NCBI GenBank assembly: GCA_041739275.1
Contig: JBGSOF010000020.1
Span: 77,539-141,538, forward strand
Length of the DNA: 64,000 bases
Origin: WGMI01 sp041739275
Lineage (GTDB): Bacteria; Bacteroidota; Bacteroidia; Flavobacteriales; Schleiferiaceae
Direction: 5' to 3'
The notes beneath the pieces were generated by a model. That model made no database searches and was not told the origin of the DNA. It saw only the letters and a program-made list of their open reading frames with translations. This document shows positions 63,717 through 64,000 of this stretch, piece after piece; the first letter of the stretch is position 1, and every line of letters starts with the position of its first letter. Both the position numbers and the translations under genes were made by a program.

Positions 63717-64000
63717 ACGATTGCGGGATCTACAATTGCGGCGTCCACGGCGGAGGCGCCATGCATGGCGCCTTTACGATTGCGGGGTCTACGATTGCGG
63801 CGTCCACGGCGGAGGCGCCATGCATGGCGCCTTTACGATTGCGGGATCTACAATTGCGGCGTCCACGGCGGAGGCGCCATGCATGGCGCCTTTGCGATTG
63901 CAGGATCTACGATTGCGGCGTCCACGGCGGAGGCGCCATGCATGGCGCCTTTACGATTGCGGGGTCTACGATTGCGGCGTCCACGGCGGAGGCGCCATGC
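63717..64000. repeat. 59-bp tandem repeat array with 18-bp palindromes, cut by the window edge
   Basis: Four complete 59-base units (63717-63775, 63776-63834, 63835-63893, 63894-63952) and a partial fifth (63953-64000). They differ at only a few positions. Each has two copies of an ATTGCGG-containing sub-repeat, a GTCCACGGCGGA stretch, and the perfect 18-base palindrome GGCGCCATGCATGGCGCC. No unique spacers separate units, so it is not CRISPR. No coding frame of interest was seen. Candidate roles: REP-like or satellite DNA, transcription-ending hairpins after fbp, or a protein-binding array. Confidence 0.92.

Noticed and set aside
63702..64000. CRISPR array
   Set aside because: Units are contiguous and near-identical with no unique spacers, and there are no cas genes nearby.

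Overview
The window reads as chromosomal DNA of a free-living, aerobic member of the Bacteroidota, probably close to Flavobacteriales. Evidence: several large secreted proteins end in type IX secretion (T9SS) sorting domains of type A or type B. Promoter-like boxes fit the phylum consensus TAnnTTTG instead of TATAAT. Shine-Dalgarno sequences are weak or absent. Families typical of the phylum are present (DUF2911, DUF5777, Omp28, DUF3857/transglutaminase, TPR histidine kinases). No rRNA, tRNA, phage, transposase or CRISPR array was seen. Assignment below phylum is inference.

Layout. 1-1994: 3' part of a secreted multi-module T9SS protein. 2161-8628: lipoprotein prolyl oligopeptidase, NtrY-like sensor kinase overlapping an enoyl-CoA hydratase, and a TPR histidine kinase. 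8586-15260 (minus): S4 RNA-binding protein, DUF2911 protein, and an operon for 2-oxoglutarate dehydrogenase E1-E2 plus formate-tetrahydrofolate ligase. 15378-20271: outer-membrane barrel protein, secreted alpha-amylase, AraC regulator, AhpD-like protein. 20337-25119 (minus): RhlE-like helicase, atpC-atpD, Omp28-like lipoprotein. 25167-30955: an accessory surface-protein island, AT-richer in part, with a frameshifted beta-helix protein, a type-B CTD protein, a Flavo-1-like RNA element, a decayed duplicate of the type-B tail, and a kelch-like protein. 31107-37966: a phosphodiesterase-TPR-sulfotransferase fusion, two convergent paralogous surface proteins, and aconitase. 37963-41977: small HTH-like protein, TPR histidine kinase, UMF1-family transporter, OB-fold protein. 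42051-44657: four-gene operon of two cytochrome-like lipoproteins, YceI and DUF5777. 44752-51945: a long TPR/MORN gene split by two in-frame TAA codons, then an intact and a catalytically dead transglutaminase-like protein. 51956-62555: aspartoacylase-like hydrolase, purB, Omp28 lipoprotein, EEP nuclease, CheR, PAP2 phosphatase, small exported protein, queA, glycosyltransferase, carotenoid-type oxidoreductase. 62674-63681: fbp, followed by a 59-bp tandem repeat array running off the right edge.

Central metabolism (aconitase, 2-oxoglutarate dehydrogenase, F1 ATPase, fructose bisphosphatase, one-carbon and purine enzymes) is interleaved with envelope and secretion functions. Nothing forms one large obvious novel system. 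The least explained parts are the interrupted surface-protein genes (G7 frameshift at 25210; TAA at 44824 and 46759), the phosphodiesterase/sulfotransferase fusion, the active/dead transglutaminase pair, and the related palindromic repeats that supply the TAG stop codons of two genes.
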